Assembly (NCBI RefSeq): GCF_000019805.1 | Contig: NC_010525.1 | Span: forward strand, 1,538,618-1,602,617 | Reading direction: 5' to 3' | DNA from: Pyrobaculum neutrophilum V24Sta | Lineage (GTDB): Archaea; Thermoproteota; Thermoprotei; Thermoproteales; Thermoproteaceae | DNA length: 64,000 bases | Shown: positions 8,895-15,826 of the stretch, piece by piece | Numbering within the stretch: the first letter of the stretch is position 1 | How the letters are laid out: each line of letters starts with the position of its first letter | Made by a program: the position numbers and the translations under genes | The notes under the pieces: model-generated | The model's database searches: none | Told to the model about the DNA's origin: nothing | The model's input: the letters and a program-made list of their open reading frames with translations, nothing else

Positions 8895-9570
8895 TGCCGG
8901 CGAAGTGCCTATCTACCTCCTCTAGATCCTTCAAGCTGTCTACCGAACGCCAGAAGACGTCCCTAAATACGACGGCCTTTAGACGCCTCTGCTTAGCCAG
9001 CGACGGGAACAGGGTCTCCTCTATGTTGCCGCGGTCGGGTAGCTCAGACAGCACCCTTTTCCTCAGGGCGTAAACCCCCGCGTTTATGTAGAAGCCCTCC
9101 AGAAGCGGCTTCTCCCTAAACCTAGAGATGTAGCCGCTTGAGTCGAACTCCACAACGCCGTAGGGGCTCCTAAGGGGCACAAGCGCTATCGCCCCGTCAG
9201 CGCCCTCTAGCGCCTCCACCAACCCCTCTATTGGGAGGTCCGTGAGCACATCGCCGTTTACAACGATGAACACGTCGTCTGTTATATACGGAGCGGCGTT
9301 TTTTATGGCGCCTCCGGTCCCCAGCGGCTCCTCCTCGACGCTGTAGAAGAGGCGGACGCCGTATTTCCGCCCGTCTCCCAGCGCCTCAAAGATCTTGTGG
9401 CGGAGATAGCCCACCGCCAAGACGATGTCGACAATCCCGTACCTCCTCAGCCACTCGATCTGCCTAACCAAGATAGGCCTCCCCCCCACAGGCAACAGCG
9501 GCTTTGGGACCTCAGAGGTGAGAGGCGCCAGCCGCTTCCCAAAGCCGCCGGCTAGAACAACGGCCTGCAT
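8884..9570 (-). CDS. Sugar-phosphate nucleotidyltransferase (NTP_transferase family)
   Basis: A 228-residue GT-A-like nucleotidyltransferase. The N-terminal signature LAGGFGKRL (~6-14), [12 protein letters not shown] (~22-33), the [10 protein letters not shown] substrate loop (~83-92) and the metal-binding NGDVLTD (~104-110) are present. It activates a sugar-1-phosphate (mannose or glucose type) with NTP; the exact sugar is not deducible. It lacks the left-handed beta-helix domain of longer paralogs. The ATG at 9570 follows a TATA box (ATTTATACGG on minus, centre ~9593) at 23 bp. It is the first gene of the gltX-DUF354 operon. Confidence 0.83.
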
Positions 9571-9659
9571 GGGCGCAGACGTGGAGACCGTATAAATACG
9601 TTACAGGCCGCGGGGGCCCTCTTAAAGCAAAATATAAAAACAGCACCGATGTAGTCGGC

Positions 9660-9872
9660 ATGATTATACACACGTCTCAGATACACCTGATCGAGGACGT
9701 GGAGACGTTGCTGGAGAAGTACAAGGTGAAGCCCGTGGCGGTGAAGGGCTCCCGGGTTAACTTCTACTGGCCGCCTCAGCCCACGGGTGTGCCCATAAAC
9801 CTCCTTAGATATTTCCCCCCGGATATGTACGTGGTATTCAGGGGGAAAAACACGCTGATAGTGGTGCCATGA
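9660..9872 (+). CDS. Small protein, unknown (first of four coupled ORFs)
   Basis: A 70-residue protein that begins IIHTSQIHLIEDVETLLEKY and ends in a beta-rich hydrophobic stretch (YVVFRGKNTLIVVP). No known domain is recognised. TATA box AATATAAAAAC at ~9630-9640, with an AAAGCAA-type BRE before it, lies ~25 bp from the ATG, so it starts a leaderless transcript. The stop overlaps the next start as ATGA. Confidence 0.65.
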   Translation: MIIHTSQIHLIEDVETLLEKYKVKPVAVKGSRVNFYWPPQPTGVPINLLRYFPPDMYVVFRGKNTLIVVP

Positions 9873-10006
9873 GGGGCATCCAGAAGAGGAGGGTGGCAGA
9901 CCTGCAGATAGAGCCCAGGATAAAGGAGGTGCTGATGAAGATCCTCGGCCCAGAGGAGGAGGTGTATGTGGAAACGTCGGGGGGGCGCATTAGGATAATC
10001 ATATGA
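9869..10006 (+). CDS. Very small protein, 45 aa (second of four coupled ORFs)
   Basis: A 45-codon frame too short for standard ORF cutoffs. It begins MRGIQKRRVADLQIEPRIK and ends GGRIRIII. It is basic at the N-terminus and ends in a beta-like strand. Both ends overlap their neighbours by exactly four bases (ATGA at 9869-9872 and again at 10003-10006), which is strong evidence that it is translated. The function is unknown; it resembles no family I know. Confidence 0.62.
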   Translation: MRGIQKRRVADLQIEPRIKEVLMKILGPEEEVYVETSGGRIRIII

Positions 10007-10428
10007 TAGTCGTGAGGTCGAACCACGTGGAGAAGCTGATGTGGCAGCTGAGGAGCCTGATCCCCCAGATGGAGTCTACCCCCATACTGCTGGCCCGGCG
10101 GCAGGTGGGGAACTACGTGGTTGGCCTAGGCACCCTGGGCTACCTATACGCAGCCCTCTCCTCCGTGCTAGAGACGCTGGTGGAGGCCGAGAAGATGGCG
10201 GATGACCTAAAGCTCCGGGACTACACGCTGGTGGTGGGGCCCGAGGAGAGCTATATCACCCAGGCGCAGCTGCCGGAGGTCATACCGCCTCTGCCGCAGC
10301 CAAGAGACATACCGCCGTTGCCCAAGGAGGAGGCTGAGCTAAACAGCTTCGGCTGCCCCAGCCAGACGGCCGGCATGGTCAAGTTCTGCGTAGACAACGT
10401 GGAAATAGCCTACTACCTGTCGCGATGA
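10003..10428 (+). CDS. Hypothetical protein, 141 aa (third of four coupled ORFs)
   Basis: An alpha-rich N-terminal half (VEKLMWQLRSLIPQMES and LETLVEAEKMADDLK) is followed by a Pro-rich linker (LPEVIPPLPQPRDIPPLP, ~88-105) and a short C-terminal segment with two cysteines (FGCPSQ and KFCVDN). No known domain is recognised. It is coupled by ATGA overlaps to the 45-aa gene before and the 109-aa gene after it, so its product probably works with theirs. Confidence 0.62.
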   Translation: MIVVRSNHVEKLMWQLRSLIPQMESTPILLARRQVGNYVVGLGTLGYLYAALSSVLETLVEAEKMADDLKLRDYTLVVGPEESYITQAQLPEVIPPLPQPRDIPPLPKEEAELNSFGCPSQTAGMVKFCVDNVEIAYYLSR

Positions 10429-10754
10429 TACTGGTAACCCTGTCGGAGCTTGAGGCGCTGCTGACCTCGCTGAGGGACTACGCCGAGAAGTACCGCACAA
10501 ACAGGCTTACGCTGGAGGCAGTGGAGGAGAGGTGGCTCAAGTTCCAGGAGCTCGCCTTCGCCTTCGGCATAGAGCTGAAGCCCGCCGAGGGTGTCGAGTT
10601 CTACGCCGGCGGCCCCCTGCCCGACAACGCAGACCTCATCAGAAGGCTCGACAGGATGATCTCCATTGTAAAAAAGATGAAGGAGGTATATGGAGATGTA
10701 AAAGTGATGGTCGATCTAGATCTAGTGATAAAAAGGACCATTATAAAAATTTAA
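10425..10754 (+). CDS. Hypothetical protein, 109 aa (fourth of four coupled ORFs)
   Basis: Mostly helical and charged, with heptad-like leucines in residues 5-45 (LSELEALLTSLRDYAEKY) and again near 80-95 (RRLDRMISIVKKMKEVYG), so a coiled-coil contact is plausible. The last codons run into the AT-rich promoter of the CBS gene. No known family is recognised. It is the last member of the coupled quartet. Confidence 0.62.
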   Translation: MILVTLSELEALLTSLRDYAEKYRTNRLTLEAVEERWLKFQELAFAFGIELKPAEGVEFYAGGPLPDNADLIRRLDRMISIVKKMKEVYGDVKVMVDLDLVIKRTIIKI

Positions 10755-10776
10755 ATAGAGCTGAGAACTAAATGCT

Positions 10777-11196
10777 ATGCCTTTGATAAAAAGACGGGAG
10801 CTACCGCTGAGGGTTTCAGACATAATGGTGAAAAACGTCGTAACTGCGAAGGAAAACGAGAGGGTGAGGGAGGTGGCCATCAGGATGTACGAAAACAAGG
10901 TGGGGAGCGTGGTCGTGGTAGACGACGAGGGAAGGCCCGTGGGGATAGTCACGGAGAGAGATCTGGTGTACGTTGTCGCAAGAGCTCTCGCCCCCGACAC
11001 GCCCGTCTGGATGGTGATGACCGAGGACCCGGTCGTCATAAACGAAAACGCGCTGGTGACCGAGGCCATGGAGAAGATGCGCCAGCTAGACATCAGACAC
11101 CTCCCCGTCGTGGACTCGGCGGGTAAGCTAGTGGGCATGGTGTCCTTTAGAGACATAGTGGACTTCATGGCGGTTTTGATGTCGCTCACCAAGTGA
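10777..11196 (+). CDS. Two-CBS-domain protein
   Basis: A 139-residue protein consisting essentially of a CBS pair (Bateman module): CBS1 ~13-65 (VSDIMVKNVVTA ... GIVTERDLV) and CBS2 ~78-135 (MTEDPVVINENA ... GMVSFRDIVDF). Such stand-alone modules bind adenine nucleotides or SAM and regulate partners. TATA element TTTAAATA at ~10750-10757 is 23-27 bp upstream of the ATG, so it has its own promoter inside the end of the quartet. It overlaps the DUF309 gene by GTGA. Confidence 0.85.
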   Translation: MPLIKRRELPLRVSDIMVKNVVTAKENERVREVAIRMYENKVGSVVVVDDEGRPVGIVTERDLVYVVARALAPDTPVWMVMTEDPVVINENALVTEAMEKMRQLDIRHLPVVDSAGKLVGMVSFRDIVDFMAVLMSLTK

Positions 11197-11717
11197 GGGT
11201 CCTAATAATCGCGGAAAACCCAGGTTTTACCCCAAGCCAGAGGCGCCACCTCATACGCCGCCTTAGGGAAAGGCTTAGGGTGATCACCGTCCGCATCGCC
11301 ACTAGACACGTCGAGATAGACGTGGACGCGGAGGACCCCCCGGCGGCGGCCGCATACGTGGAGCAAGCCGTGGGGAGGGTGCTGGAGGTGGCCGCGCCGG
11401 AGGAGGGAGGCGGCTTCATTAGGTACGTAGAGCTCTTCAACAGGGAGCGGTTCTGGGAGGCGCATGGGGCTTTGGAGAGGATCTGGATGGAGACCAGAGA
11501 CGAGGCGGTGCGGGGGCTGATACTGCTGGCGGCGGCCTTCGTAAAACTCCAGGAGGGGCTCCCGGAAAGGTTCGAGCACATGCTGAGGGAGGCTCTGGGG
11601 TTGCTCAGAGACGTATCGTGTATAAAGGCGGAGGAGATCAAGGCCAAGGCGGAGAAGGCGCTCATGGACAAAACGCCGTTTAAGATAGAGTGTTCAACAC
11701 CCTCTCCGCCAGCTTAG
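11193..11717 (+). CDS. DUF309 domain protein
   Basis: A 174-residue protein. The C-terminal half has the DUF309 signature (ELFNRERFWEAHGALERIW ~85-103, then GLILLAAAFVKLQEG ~112-126), a helical domain whose function is not established. The N-terminal ~75 residues form a separate, unrecognised alpha/beta region. It starts at a GTG overlapping the CBS gene. Its 3' end overlaps the convergent sir2 gene by 38 nt. Confidence 0.75.
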   Translation: MRVLIIAENPGFTPSQRRHLIRRLRERLRVITVRIATRHVEIDVDAEDPPAAAAYVEQAVGRVLEVAAPEEGGGFIRYVELFNRERFWEAHGALERIWMETRDEAVRGLILLAAAFVKLQEGLPERFEHMLREALGLLRDVSCIKAEEIKAKAEKALMDKTPFKIECSTPSPPA

Positions 11718-12438
11718 GCAGAACCACCTCGGCCCTCCCCCTTACGACGTAGTCCGCCAGGTGGTCTAGGGCGGTCTCCTCCGCGTTTATGATCACCAGC
11801 TTTGCCCCCTGCCTCTTGGCGCGGAGTGGGAGGGTGTTGGCCGGGTAGACCGTTAGGGAGGTGCCCACGGCTAGGAAGACGTCTGAAGTCTCAGCGAGCT
11901 CCAGCGCCTCCTCCAGGGCCCCTCTGGGGAGGGGCTCGCCGAAGAAGACCACATCAGGCTTGAGGACGCCCCCACAGAGGGGGCACCTGGGGGCTCCGCG
12001 GCCCTTCACCACGTCGGCAAGGGGGAGGCGGGCGCCGCATTTTGTACACACGGCGTCTTTAAGCGAGCCGTGTAGCTCCACCACCCTCCTGCTCCCGGCC
12101 CTCTGGTGTAGGCCGTCCACGTTCTGGGTCACCACAGCGCAGAGCTTTCCCGCCTCCTCAAGCCTAGCCAGGGCGTAGTGGGCTGGGTTGGGGACAGCGG
12201 CTAGGAGGGGGGTAAACAGAAGCCTGAAGAGGTCCCACACCTCGTCTGGGCTTCTTCTGAAGTAGGCGATGTCGAATTTGTCAGAGTCGACGGTGCGCCA
12301 AAGGCCCTGGGGCCCTCTGAAGTCTGGGATGCCGCTGGCCGTCGATATGCCGGCTCCCGTCAGCGCTACTGTGCAACGGGACCTGGCGACGAGGTCGGCA
12401 ACGCCGTCGAGGACCTCATCTGGGATATCCACCTCCAC
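11680..12438 (-). CDS. NAD-dependent protein deacylase, Sir2 family
   Basis: A 252-residue sirtuin. It has GAGIS (~28-32), GIPDFRG (~36-42), TQNVDGLHQRAG (~104-115), the catalytic His in ELHG, and a Zn site of four cysteines (CTKC and CPLC). Crenarchaeal Sir2 deacetylates Alba and other proteins. The GTG at 12438 lies inside the 3' end of the upstream membrane-protein gene (73-nt overlap). The N-terminal helix before GAGIS needs roughly this start. Confidence 0.92.
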   Translation of the reverse strand: MEVDIPDEVLDGVADLVARSRCTVALTGAGISTASGIPDFRGPQGLWRTVDSDKFDIAYFRRSPDEVWDLFRLLFTPLLAAVPNPAHYALARLEEAGKLCAVVTQNVDGLHQRAGSRRVVELHGSLKDAVCTKCGARLPLADVVKGRGAPRCPLCGGVLKPDVVFFGEPLPRGALEEALELAETSDVFLAVGTSLTVYPANTLPLRAKRQGAKLVIINAEETALDHLADYVVRGRAEVVLPKLAERVLNTLS

Positions 12439-12992
12439 ACTTGATACAGCCAGTAGTAGTATAAAAACCCCGTCGTCACGAGGCTGAGAACTATGTAGAA
12501 GGTGGCGCTGGAGGGCTTAAAGGCCCCCACCCCAGCCACAGCCCTGATGAGGTAGAGATCCCTAGTGAAAACCTCAATGAGGTAGGCCCAGGCCACCAGC
12601 CCCACCCCCACCAGCGCCAGCAGGCCCAGAACCAGGGCGACCACCCCCACAAGCCTTGTCAAATCTTGGCCAACCGGCTGAAAACCAACTGGCTGAAAGG
12701 CCATTGACCTCAGGAGGTCGGTTAAAACGGCCCCCACGGCGTGTACGCCGACGCCCGAGATGACGTAGAGCCATATAGCGGCGACGTACTCCCCGCCTAG
12801 CCACACGCCGGAGATCCTCTCCCAGAAGGCGTCCCTAAGCGCTTGGAGCCACGCGTACGCCCTCGCCAGAGCCAGCCCCGAAAAAACCACAGACGCGACG
12901 CCCGCCGCCGCCGACGCCGCATGCAAACCCGCTATCCCCAGGGCGAAGGACGCGACGTATGCGGCAAGCGAGGCGTAGACGTACTGAAGCAT
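12366..12992 (-). CDS. Polytopic membrane protein, unknown
   Basis: About 208 residues with four to five hydrophobic segments (e.g. YVASFALGIAGLHAASAAAGV, YVAAIWLYVISGVGVHAVGAVL, VVALVLGLLALVGVGLVAWAY) and no recognised family. A longer frame starts at 13022, but the TATA box (GTATATAAAC, 13011-13020) overlaps that region. It sits 23 bp before the internal ATG at 12992, which I take as the start. Residues ~115-124 contain a tandem FQPVG duplication coded by a 15-bp repeat. The 3' end overlaps sir2. Confidence 0.68.
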   Translation of the reverse strand: MLQYVYASLAAYVASFALGIAGLHAASAAAGVASVVFSGLALARAYAWLQALRDAFWERISGVWLGGEYVAAIWLYVISGVGVHAVGAVLTDLLRSMAFQPVGFQPVGQDLTRLVGVVALVLGLLALVGVGLVAWAYLIEVFTRDLYLIRAVAGVGAFKPSSATFYIVLSLVTTGFLYYYWLYQVWRWISQMRSSTALPTSSPGPVAQ

Positions 12993-13010
12993 ATAGGAGG
13001 AGGCGGGCAC

Positions 13011-13020
13011 GTATATAAAC
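13011..13020. promoter_or_regulatory. Shared TATA box: membrane protein (-) and C/D sRNA (+)
   Basis: GTATATAAAC is centred at ~13015. It is 23 bp from the minus-strand ATG (12992) and 25 bp from the predicted plus-strand sRNA 5' end (~13040). This is the same geometry as the other shared TATA boxes in the window. Confidence 0.62.
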
Positions 13021-13036
13021 ATGGGCGCCGCTGGCG

Positions 13037-13093
13037 CCGTGTGAAGAGGATGAACCCCACCGACCAGTGACGAGGTCGTTGCTCGCTGACGGC
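13037..13093 (+). ncRNA. Predicted C/D box sRNA (2'-O-methylation guide) 1
   Basis: Box order and spacing fit archaeal C/D sRNAs: C-like GTGAAGA (13041-13047), 12-nt guide (13048-13059), D'-like CCGA (13060-13063), 3-nt spacer, C'-like GTGACGA (13067-13073), 12-nt guide (13074-13085), D CTGA (13086-13089). GCCG before C can pair with CGGC after D as a terminal stem. C and C' each differ from RTGATGA by one base and D' from CTGA by one. A TATA box 25 bp upstream of the 5' end supports transcription. Targets are not identified. Confidence 0.55.
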
Positions 13094-13124
13094 CAGCGGG
13101 CCGCTCAGTAGCCGCCGGCCGGGC

Positions 13125-13535
13125 TCACGGCCCAGGCCTCCGCGGCCGCTCCACGGCCACCACCGCAGGCGGGGGGAGGTCCGGCCTTAGCTCCAGGACT
13201 TTGTCTCCGTAGCCGCAGATGGGGGTAGTATCAAGCGGCGCGGCTAGAGCAGATTGCGTAACGGTCTCGCCGGCAATCCACACCATCCTCAGGGGGAGGT
13301 AGGTGTTCTTCATCCAGAAGCAGTAGGTCGAGTTCTTGGGGAAGACGAAGAGCATGCCCACGGCCCCCACGCCCCGCGGGTCGTAGGCGGTGACGTTCAT
13401 GTACCCGATGGTCCACCTGGCCAGGTTGTCGGCGGTGTACACGGCGTATTTAGCCCCATCTAGCTCCACAACAGCCGTGTTGGTGAAAGGCGAGGCCAGA
13501 GCTATGGCGACCCCCACTATGAGCCATAGAGCCAT
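13125..13535 (-). CDS. Secreted/membrane-anchored DUF192 protein
   Basis: A 136-residue product from the ATG at 13535. Residues 1-17 are a hydrophobic signal or anchor (ALWLIVGVAIALASPF). A DUF192 domain follows, recognised from GMLFVFPKNSTYCFWMKNTY (~70-90), PLRMVWI, and a conserved Cys near the end (TPICGYGDKV). DUF192 is small and extracytoplasmic with unknown function. The longer frame to 13631 adds a charged leader before the hydrophobic segment and overlaps the upstream gene by 115 nt, so I prefer the shorter start (19-nt overlap with the solute-binding protein gene). Confidence 0.75.
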   Translation of the reverse strand: MALWLIVGVAIALASPFTNTAVVELDGAKYAVYTADNLARWTIGYMNVTAYDPRGVGAVGMLFVFPKNSTYCFWMKNTYLPLRMVWIAGETVTQSALAAPLDTTPICGYGDKVLELRPDLPPPAVVAVERPRRPGP

Positions 13536-14326
13536 CTCTCCACCCATCCGCTGATGAGCCGCTCCAACTCGCCGCTCTGAAGCATGTCGTATATCACCCG
13601 GTCGATCTGGATCTTGAGGTCGTAGGCGCACAGCGGCACCGCCACGGCGCTGTACCGCACCCCGACCGTAAAAGCCTGTTCGAGGTCCGGGAACCTCTTA
13701 ACCAACGCTTTCCCCACGACGCCGCCGACAACGATGGCGTCCACGTCGCCTTTACGTAGCGCCTCAACCATATAGGGATAGACCTTGTCGTACCTCACAA
13801 TCTTGGAGTAGTTGCCCAGCGTCTTCACCGCCCAATCCTCCTGGACCGTCCCCACCTGCACCCCGATGCTCTTCCCCCTAAGCGCCTCTACGCCCGAGAC
13901 CGCCTCGCCTCTCCTCACGATGACCACTGAGGTGTCCACCTGGTACGGGATAGAGAAGAGGACCTGCCGCTCTCTCTCCGGCGTCACAGCCATATCTGCT
14001 ATGACCATATCCACATCCCCCCTCTTCACCGCCTCGATCAACGCGGAGAACTTCATGTCGCGTATCTCCAGCTGAACCCCGAGGCTGTCCGCGATCCTCC
14101 TCGCGATGTCTATATCTATGCCGACGATCCTCCCGCCCTCGACGTATTCATAGGGGGGCCAATCCGCCGAGGTCCCAACCACGAGCTTCCCCCTTTTCTT
14201 TATCGCCTCGACGGAGGTTGGGCAAGCGGCGGCGGTCTGCGGTTGGGATTGGCCGGCGAATAACGCCATAGCCAAAACGCCGAGGGCTACGCCTATGGCT
14301 ATGCCGAGGATCAGCCTGTAGTCCAT
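13517..14326 (-). CDS. Extracellular solute-binding protein, family 3 (amino-acid type)
   Basis: A 269-residue protein from the ATG at 14326. An N-terminal membrane segment (~3-24, LILGIAIGVALGVLAMALFAG) anchors a type II periplasmic-binding domain. KRGKLVVGTSADWPPYEY marks the first strand and GIDIDIARRIADSLG the ligand-contact helix. Family 3 proteins bind polar amino acids or opines. No permease or ATPase gene is adjacent, so the partner is unknown. The TATA box ATATTTAAG (14347-14356) is 25 bp before 14326 and rules out the longer frame to 14347. Confidence 0.83.
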   Translation of the reverse strand: MDYRLILGIAIGVALGVLAMALFAGQSQPQTAAACPTSVEAIKKRGKLVVGTSADWPPYEYVEGGRIVGIDIDIARRIADSLGVQLEIRDMKFSALIEAVKRGDVDMVIADMAVTPERERQVLFSIPYQVDTSVVIVRRGEAVSGVEALRGKSIGVQVGTVQEDWAVKTLGNYSKIVRYDKVYPYMVEALRKGDVDAIVVGGVVGKALVKRFPDLEQAFTVGVRYSAVAVPLCAYDLKIQIDRVIYDMLQSGELERLISGWVERWLYGS

Positions 14327-14345
14327 GTAGGCCTTGGGGACGCTC

Positions 14346-14356
14346 ACTTAAATATC
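14346..14356. promoter_or_regulatory. Shared TATA box: solute-binding protein (-) and C/D sRNA (+)
   Basis: CTTAAATAT is centred at ~14351. It lies 25 bp from the minus-strand ATG (14326) and 24 bp from the first C-box base of the predicted sRNA (14375). Confidence 0.6.
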
Positions 14357-14372
14357 TGTCTCCGCTTAAAGA

Positions 14373-14426
14373 CGGTGTTGAGGTTCGGTCGGCTTGAGGG
14401 GTGAAGAGGCTAGACGACGCTGAAAG
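14373..14426 (+). ncRNA. Predicted C/D box sRNA 2; one guide complementary to tRNA D-arm
   Basis: C GTGTTGA (14375-14381), 12-nt guide (14382-14393), D' TTGA (14394-14397), 3-nt spacer GGG, C' GTGAAGA (14401-14407), 12-nt guide (14408-14419), D CTGA (14420-14423). The spacing is exact for archaeal C/D sRNAs. The D guide GGCTAGACGACG is complementary over ten contiguous bases (GTCGTCTAGC) to positions ~7-16 of the tRNA-Gly gene in this window. That predicts methylation at G10 of a tRNA with that D-arm. The 5' end coincides with the start expected from the TATA box at ~14351. Confidence 0.58.
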
Positions 14427-14492
14427 TTCCACTGTGGGGCGCAGATGGGTTTTTACGCGTTGGAAATATAGCTTGGGGTTGAACCACTAGGC

Positions 14493-14687
14493 GTGAAGGC
14501 CTATCTCGTGACTAGGGATCCGCGGGGGGCGTGGCCCCGCGACGTGAAGATCCTCTACCTCCCCTTCGCGGAGGAAGACGTCTTGTATGTAGTCGACGAG
14601 AGGCGCGGGTTCGTGGAAATCAGCGGGCGGGAGAAGATAGAGGAGTTTATCGGCCAACTGAGAAGCGGGAGGCGAACTTCTCAATAG
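14493..14687 (+). CDS. Small hypothetical protein, 64 aa
   Basis: A charged alpha/beta mini-protein (starts VKAYLVTRDPRG) with no recognised family. GTG start at 14493, with an AT-rich box GGAAATATAG (~14460-14469) 27 bp upstream. Its last 41 nt overlap the convergent gene on the minus strand. Length and promoter support a real gene, but evidence is limited. Confidence 0.5.
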   Translation: MKAYLVTRDPRGAWPRDVKILYLPFAEEDVLYVVDERRGFVEISGREKIEEFIGQLRSGRRTSQ

Positions 14688-15780
14688 CCTCGTAGAACCT
14701 CCCGGGGGTTTCCTCCACCGAGCTAGGGTCGAAGGGCGAGTCCATCCCGGTGGCTCTATCCTCCGGCGGGAGGTAGATGAAGACCCTCTTGTGTGCGGTG
14801 TTTACGGCGTACATTATCTCGCTGAAGACCCCCCTGTGGAGCGTCCTCCTCATGAAGGGCCGGTAGACGGCCACGGCATCCGACTGCAGTATGAACCTGA
14901 AGTCTCTAAACCTTATGAGGTTGTCTATGTCCGCCTCCACCTCCTCCACCTGGTCCGCGGGGATCTCCATGGGGTAAAGCTCTGGCTCGTCGCCGACGGC
15001 CGGCTCCAGCCCCTGGGGTAAAAGCCACCGCTCAGGCCCCTCCAACACGGCGACGTCCCCCCTCCTCTTCGCCGACTTGAGAACCCGCTCGTCCATGGTC
15101 AATGGGTCGAAGGCGTGGTACCTCCTGTGCATCTCCAGCCTGAAGCCGTCTATCTCCCTCCTCGCCTCCGGGTCGCCCCTCACTAGGGATATGGGGAAGG
15201 ACAGGTAGAAGCGTGGCCTGGCGCCCTCCACAGCCATGGCGTAGATGGTCTTGGCGGGGTGCTTCACCGCGGTGACGATGTTGTGGACGCCGATGGCCCT
15301 CGCTATGGTGTCGCCGAGGAGGATGGAGACTGTCCGCCAGGCGAAGACGTCCTTCAGACGGAGTGCCGCCCCGGTCTTCTCCCGGCCCTCCCGGAGCTGG
15401 ATCCTGCGCCACACCACGTGGGCCTCCTCCATCAGCGTGACTACGAGGTCGGGCCTATACGCCTTCACCACCGCGATGTCTACCGCGGGGAAGAACCTGC
15501 TCTTGCGGAAGTAGGGCAGGTTCATGAACAGTATGGCGTGGTCCGGCGCCTCCTCCTCGACTCTGGCGACGGCGCGCGCCACTGCCTCCCTCCACACGCG
15601 CTCCTGCCAGTGGTAGTCGTCGCTGTCTAGGAAGCTCACCCAGTCCACCTCCCTTTTCAGCTCCTCCTCCACGAAGTAGACGCCGAGCCTCCCCCTGCCT
15701 CTCTCACCGTGTACCCTCTCCAGCGACGCCGCCAGCTCCCTCATGTTTAAGCCGGTGGTGCCTATGGCCAACACGCGCAC
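14647..15780 (-). CDS. Conserved hypothetical protein, 377 aa, possible two-domain nucleotide-binding protein
   Basis: The N-terminus RVLAIGTTGLNMREL looks like a beta strand plus Gly-rich turn but lacks a canonical P-loop Lys. The C-terminal half contains FYLSFPIS, REIDGFRLEMHRRYHAFDPLTMDERV, and then ILQSDAVAVYRPFM with GVFSEIMYAV. That arrangement resembles nucleoside 2-deoxyribosyltransferase-like folds, where an Asp and a downstream Ser-x-Glu sit at the base-binding site. This is inference. The start GTG at 15780 is 23 bp from the TATA box at 15798-15807; the long frame upstream of it crosses the promoter. Confidence 0.6.
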   Translation of the reverse strand: MRVLAIGTTGLNMRELAASLERVHGERGRGRLGVYFVEEELKREVDWVSFLDSDDYHWQERVWREAVARAVARVEEEAPDHAILFMNLPYFRKSRFFPAVDIAVVKAYRPDLVVTLMEEAHVVWRRIQLREGREKTGAALRLKDVFAWRTVSILLGDTIARAIGVHNIVTAVKHPAKTIYAMAVEGARPRFYLSFPISLVRGDPEARREIDGFRLEMHRRYHAFDPLTMDERVLKSAKRRGDVAVLEGPERWLLPQGLEPAVGDEPELYPMEIPADQVEEVEADIDNLIRFRDFRFILQSDAVAVYRPFMRRTLHRGVFSEIMYAVNTAHKRVFIYLPPEDRATGMDSPFDPSSVEETPGRFYEAIEKFASRFSVGR

Positions 15781-15797
15781 GTCTAGGCGGCTGAAGG

Positions 15798-15808
15798 TAT
15801 TTATATAC
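15798..15808. promoter_or_regulatory. Shared TATA box for two divergent leaderless genes
   Basis: TATTTATATAC is centred at ~15803. It is 23 bp from the minus-strand GTG (15780) and 24 bp from the plus-strand GTG (15827), a nearly symmetric arrangement with starts 47 bp apart. Confidence 0.7.
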
Positions 15809-15826
15809 GACACGGGGGAGTTAGAT

